From the NCBI GenBank assembly GCA_025997475.1, contig BNUQ01000084.1, positions 1 to 5,722 of the forward strand: a DNA stretch of 5,722 nt, read 5' to 3'. Shown one piece after another: positions 3,213 through 5,722 of the stretch. Origin of the DNA: Planctomycetales bacterium. Its GTDB lineage: Bacteria > Planctomycetota > SZUA-567. Within the stretch, counting starts at the first letter, position 1, and each line of letters opens with the position of its first letter. The notes below the pieces were generated by a model. That model worked only from the letters and a program-made list of their open reading frames with translations. It was not told the origin of the DNA and ran no database searches. The position numbers and the translations under genes were made by a program.

Positions 3213-5722
3213 GCTACGACATCACACAGTGGCTAAAGAATCAACCAGCGTGGTTGCAAGAGGCTGCGCTTCGTTTGCAATCAAAGAAATCGCTTGCCGA
3301 TACGGATATTGCCTACTTGGGTGAAATCATCAAAGGCACGAGTTCGGTGACGCCCAATTTGTCAGTATTCCAAGTTGCCCAAGCAGTGAAAAATTCCGTG
3401 CAGTTGCAATCTATTGGAGAAATCAAAGGAATTGATAAACTAAATCCACGGAAGCCGTTAGACTTCGGGAAAAGTAATATTTCTGTGGTTTATGGTCGTA
3501 ATGGTTCAGGGAAGTCTGGGTATGCGAGAATTCTTAAAAGGGTTTGCGGAAAATCAACCGACTTACTAAAGCATAATGTTTATAAGGACTCACCAGTTGC
3601 GCAAACATGCTCAATAAAGTTCTCGATTGACGGAAACGAACACACTCAAGCATGGGATGCAAAAGGCGACAAAATTAATGCCTTGTCTGTAATTGATATT
3701 TTTGACGGTTCAGTTGGGGAATTTTATCTGCAACAAGAACGCGAGGCGACTTACACGCCGCAAGAAATGGTGATTTTTACAAATCTGGTTTCTGTTTGCG
3801 AATTGCTTGCGCAGTTTCTGGAAACGGAAAAAATTAAATTAACATCAAAGCTGCCTTCCATCCCGGAAAAATTTGTTGTGACGAATATAGCAAAACAATA
3901 TCAAGGATTGCGGCATGATATTAAACAGAGTATCGTAGATATGTTAACGGTTTTCCGCAGTGAAGAAGAGCAAAAAACAAAGGAACTGCGCGAGCGTCTA
4001 AGTTTGGCTGACCCAGCCGCAGGAGCGAAAAAACGCAGGGATGTAAAAAAACAAATTGAGATCCTTAAAACTAGCGTGGAGAATCGCTTGCCGATAATAT
4101 CAAACGAGTTCATTGAACAATTACGCGCTTTATTATCTGCGGCGATGCAGAAACGGCACGCGGCCACCGAAGGAGCAAAGGTATTGAGTGATGTTTCCAA
4201 ATTGGACGGCATCGGACAAGAAACGTGGAAAGCACTTTGGGAAGCGGCACGGGCATATTCCACTACATCTGCATACCTCGGTAAAGCATTTCCGCACACG
4301 GATAACAATGCACGTTGTGTTCTGTGTCATCAAGAACTCAACGAGGAAGCCAAAACGCGAGTGCGCCGTTTTGAAGAATTTGTCCAAGGAACACTTGAAA
4401 CCGAAGCAAAAACTGCGGAGCAGACGTTCAACAGAGCACTACAGGGCTTGCCGAATGTGATGGCGGAAGACGATGTCAGATCAAGACTCCAGGCGGCTGA
4501 ATTAGAAGAGGCATTTGGAAATGAGCTTTGGGCATTCATCGAGAAGATCAATGTGCTTGTCAGCCAACTACAAACCAGAAGTATTCCTGATATGAAAACC
4601 CTTGAGATACCTTCTGTCCAAGGTATTTTACAAAACCTTGATGAGTTAGCCGATAATGCGGAACGGAAGGCCGTGCAATTTGACGCTGATGCAAAAGCGT
4701 TTGACCGCCCGAAGGCGCAAGGCGAGTTGTTGGATTTGGAAGCAAGACAATGGATAGCACAACAAAAGGATGCGGTTTTTTCGGAAATTGAACGGTTGAA
4801 ACAAATTCACCAATACGATAATTGGATAAAAGCAACCAATACTCGTTCCATCACAATCGAAGCCGGTTCTGCTTCCGAGCAACTCATAACAAACGCATAT
4901 GTACACCGATTTAATACGGAACTTGAAAAACTCGGTGCAAGGGGGATTACAGTTGAACTGGTTAAGTCAAATAATGTAAAAGGAAGGGCGAAATATCGTA
5001 TCCAATTGAAGAACGCAAAATCGACAAACAGCCCTGCTGAGATTTTGAGTGATGGAGAAAAGCGAATTGTTTCTTTAGCGGCATTTTTGGCTGATGTTAC
5101 TGGACGGAACTCCAATGTGCCGTTTATTTTCGACGACCCTATCTCATCACTTGACCAAGATTTTGAGGAACGCACAATTGACCGCCTTGTTGCATTGGGA
5201 GAATCTCGACAGGTCATTGTATTTACCCACAGATTGAGTTTCTTGAGTATTCTAACAGATAAGACAGATGATGATAACCTCACCACAATTTGTATCAACA
5301 GTGAGCAATGGGGAACTGGCGAACCCAGCGATATTCCTATCAATGCAAAAAAACCGGAAAAAGCGTTGAAAAAATTACACGGTGAACGCATCCCACAATC
5401 TCGCAGAATTCAAGCCGAACAAGGTCAGGAACAATATAATATACACGCACAAGCAACATGCAGCGATTTTCGGAAACTAATGGAACGCATGGTTGAGATT
5501 GTCCTTCTTGCCGATGTCGTTCAACGACACCGACGGGCAATAAACACAATGGGAAAGGTGCAAAAACTCGCAAAGATTAAAAAAGAAGATTGTGACTTGG
5601 TTGACAAAATGATGACAAAATACTCATGCTATGAACATAGTCAATCAAATGAGGCGCCTGGAACATTACCTTCTCCTGATGATTTGGAAAAAGACATCAA
5701 AGAAGTCCTTGATTGGCATAAG
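3209..5722 (+). CDS. RloC-like Rad50/SMC-type ATPase with zinc-hook motif, probable anticodon nuclease (3' end cut)
   Basis: The frame is open for 838 codons from ATG 3209 to the window end with no stop; relatives are of similar size, so little is likely missing. In order: a helical N-terminus (D-I-T-Q-W-L-K-N-Q-P-A-W-L-Q-E-A), Walker A GRNGSGKS at 96-103 (K102), the Q-x-E-x-x-A-T-Y-T-P element usual in this ATPase group, two helical coiled-coil-like arms around CVLCHQ (C370, C373) resembling a Rad50 zinc hook, ABC signature LSDGEKR at 613-619, Walker B FIFDD with D642 and D643 followed by S-S-L-D, and H-loop H674 (V-F-T-H-R). The tail contains R755-x3-E759 and H810 (Y-S-C-Y-E-H-S), recalling the catalytic Arg-Glu-His of PrrC and RloC. 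RloC nucleases cut tRNA at the anticodon wobble position and are linked to type I restriction-modification, which fits the upstream relic. The ATPase class is secure; the nuclease role is inferred. A general AAA_13 defence ATPase is the alternative. Composition is more AT-rich than its upstream neighbours. Confidence 0.8.
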   Translation, partial: MSYDITQWLKNQPAWLQEAALRLQSKKSLADTDIAYLGEIIKGTSSVTPNLSVFQVAQAVKNSVQLQSIGEIKGIDKLNPRKPLDFGKSNISVVYGRNGSGKSGYARILKRVCGKSTDLLKHNVYKDSPVAQTCSIKFSIDGNEHTQAWDAKGDKINALSVIDIFDGSVGEFYLQQEREATYTPQEMVIFTNLVSVCELLAQFLETEKIKLTSKLPSIPEKFVVTNIAKQYQGLRHDIKQSIVDMLTVFRSEEEQKTKELRERLSLADPAAGAKKRRDVKKQIEILKTSVENRLPIISNEFIEQLRALLSAAMQKRHAATEGAKVLSDVSKLDGIGQETWKALWEAARAYSTTSAYLGKAFPHTDNNARCVLCHQELNEEAKTRVRRFEEFVQGTLETEAKTAEQTFNRALQGLPNVMAEDDVRSRLQAAELEEAFGNELWAFIEKINVLVSQLQTRSIPDMKTLEIPSVQGILQNLDELADNAERKAVQFDADAKAFDRPKAQGELLDLEARQWIAQQKDAVFSEIERLKQIHQYDNWIKATNTRSITIEAGSASEQLITNAYVHRFNTELEKLGARGITVELVKSNNVKGRAKYRIQLKNAKSTNSPAEILSDGEKRIVSLAAFLADVTGRNSNVPFIFDDPISSLDQDFEERTIDRLVALGESRQVIVFTHRLSFLSILTDKTDDDNLTTICINSEQWGTGEPSDIPINAKKPEKALKKLHGERIPQSRRIQAEQGQEQYNIHAQATCSDFRKLMERMVEIVLLADVVQRHRRAINTMGKVQKLAKIKKEDCDLVDKMMTKYSCYEHSQSNEAPGTLPSPDDLEKDIKEVLDWHK

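Noticed and set aside
4807..5391. 194-codon minus-strand open frame inside the ATPase gene
   Set aside because: It is antisense to the region carrying the ABC signature, Walker B and H-loop, which are unambiguous on the plus strand. Its own translation is Ser/Phe-rich with no recognisable domain.

Overview
The window is a piece of bacterial chromosome with three blocks of visibly different base composition. No marker gene fixes the taxon. The left block is very rich in GCG/CGC codons. The middle block prefers C-ending codons and carries small GC-rich palindromes of a kind I associate with PVC-type bacteria (Verrucomicrobiota, Kiritimatiellota, Lentisphaerota). That assignment is a weak inference from style, not a measurement.

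Left block, minus strand, 1-1552: two genes probably form an operon read right to left. The first (482-1552) encodes an exported helical protein of unknown function. After 25 bases comes a polytopic membrane protein (1-456, running off the left edge) with the sequence style of GT-C/GT39 lipid-linked-sugar glycosyltransferases.

Spacer, 1553-2018: no gene can be defended here. It holds a 7-bp hairpin, a 16-bp tandem duplication, a possible decayed C-terminal coding fragment, an AT-rich patch with a promoter-like sequence, and an inverted repeat just before the next gene.

Middle block, plus strand, 2019-3212: this is the N-terminal part of a type I restriction-like protein that normally joins an HsdR-N-type PD-(D/E)XK nuclease domain to an N6-adenine DNA methylase. 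The nuclease domain is clear (D111, E126, K128). It is followed by a roughly 140-bp palindrome-rich insert, then resumed family sequence, then a reverse-oriented copy of the same 25-bp repeat, then more family sequence ending at about 2921. A third copy of the repeat and other sequence come next. The methylase and specificity parts are missing. The frame nevertheless stays open through all these insertions and overlaps the next gene by ATGA.

Right block, plus strand, 3209 to the end: one long gene (838 codons seen, no stop reached) encodes a Rad50/SMC-like ABC ATPase with Walker A, a mid-protein CxxC zinc-hook-like motif, the ABC signature, Walker B and the H-loop. Its C-terminal tail has an Arg-x3-Glu...His arrangement like that of the anticodon nucleases RloC and PrrC. 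The best reading is a RloC-type translation-blocking defence protein whose restriction-modification partner has been gutted. Known RloC/PrrC proteins are linked to type I restriction-modification and cut tRNA anticodon loops when triggered by DNA damage or restriction inhibition. Whether this one does so is inference.
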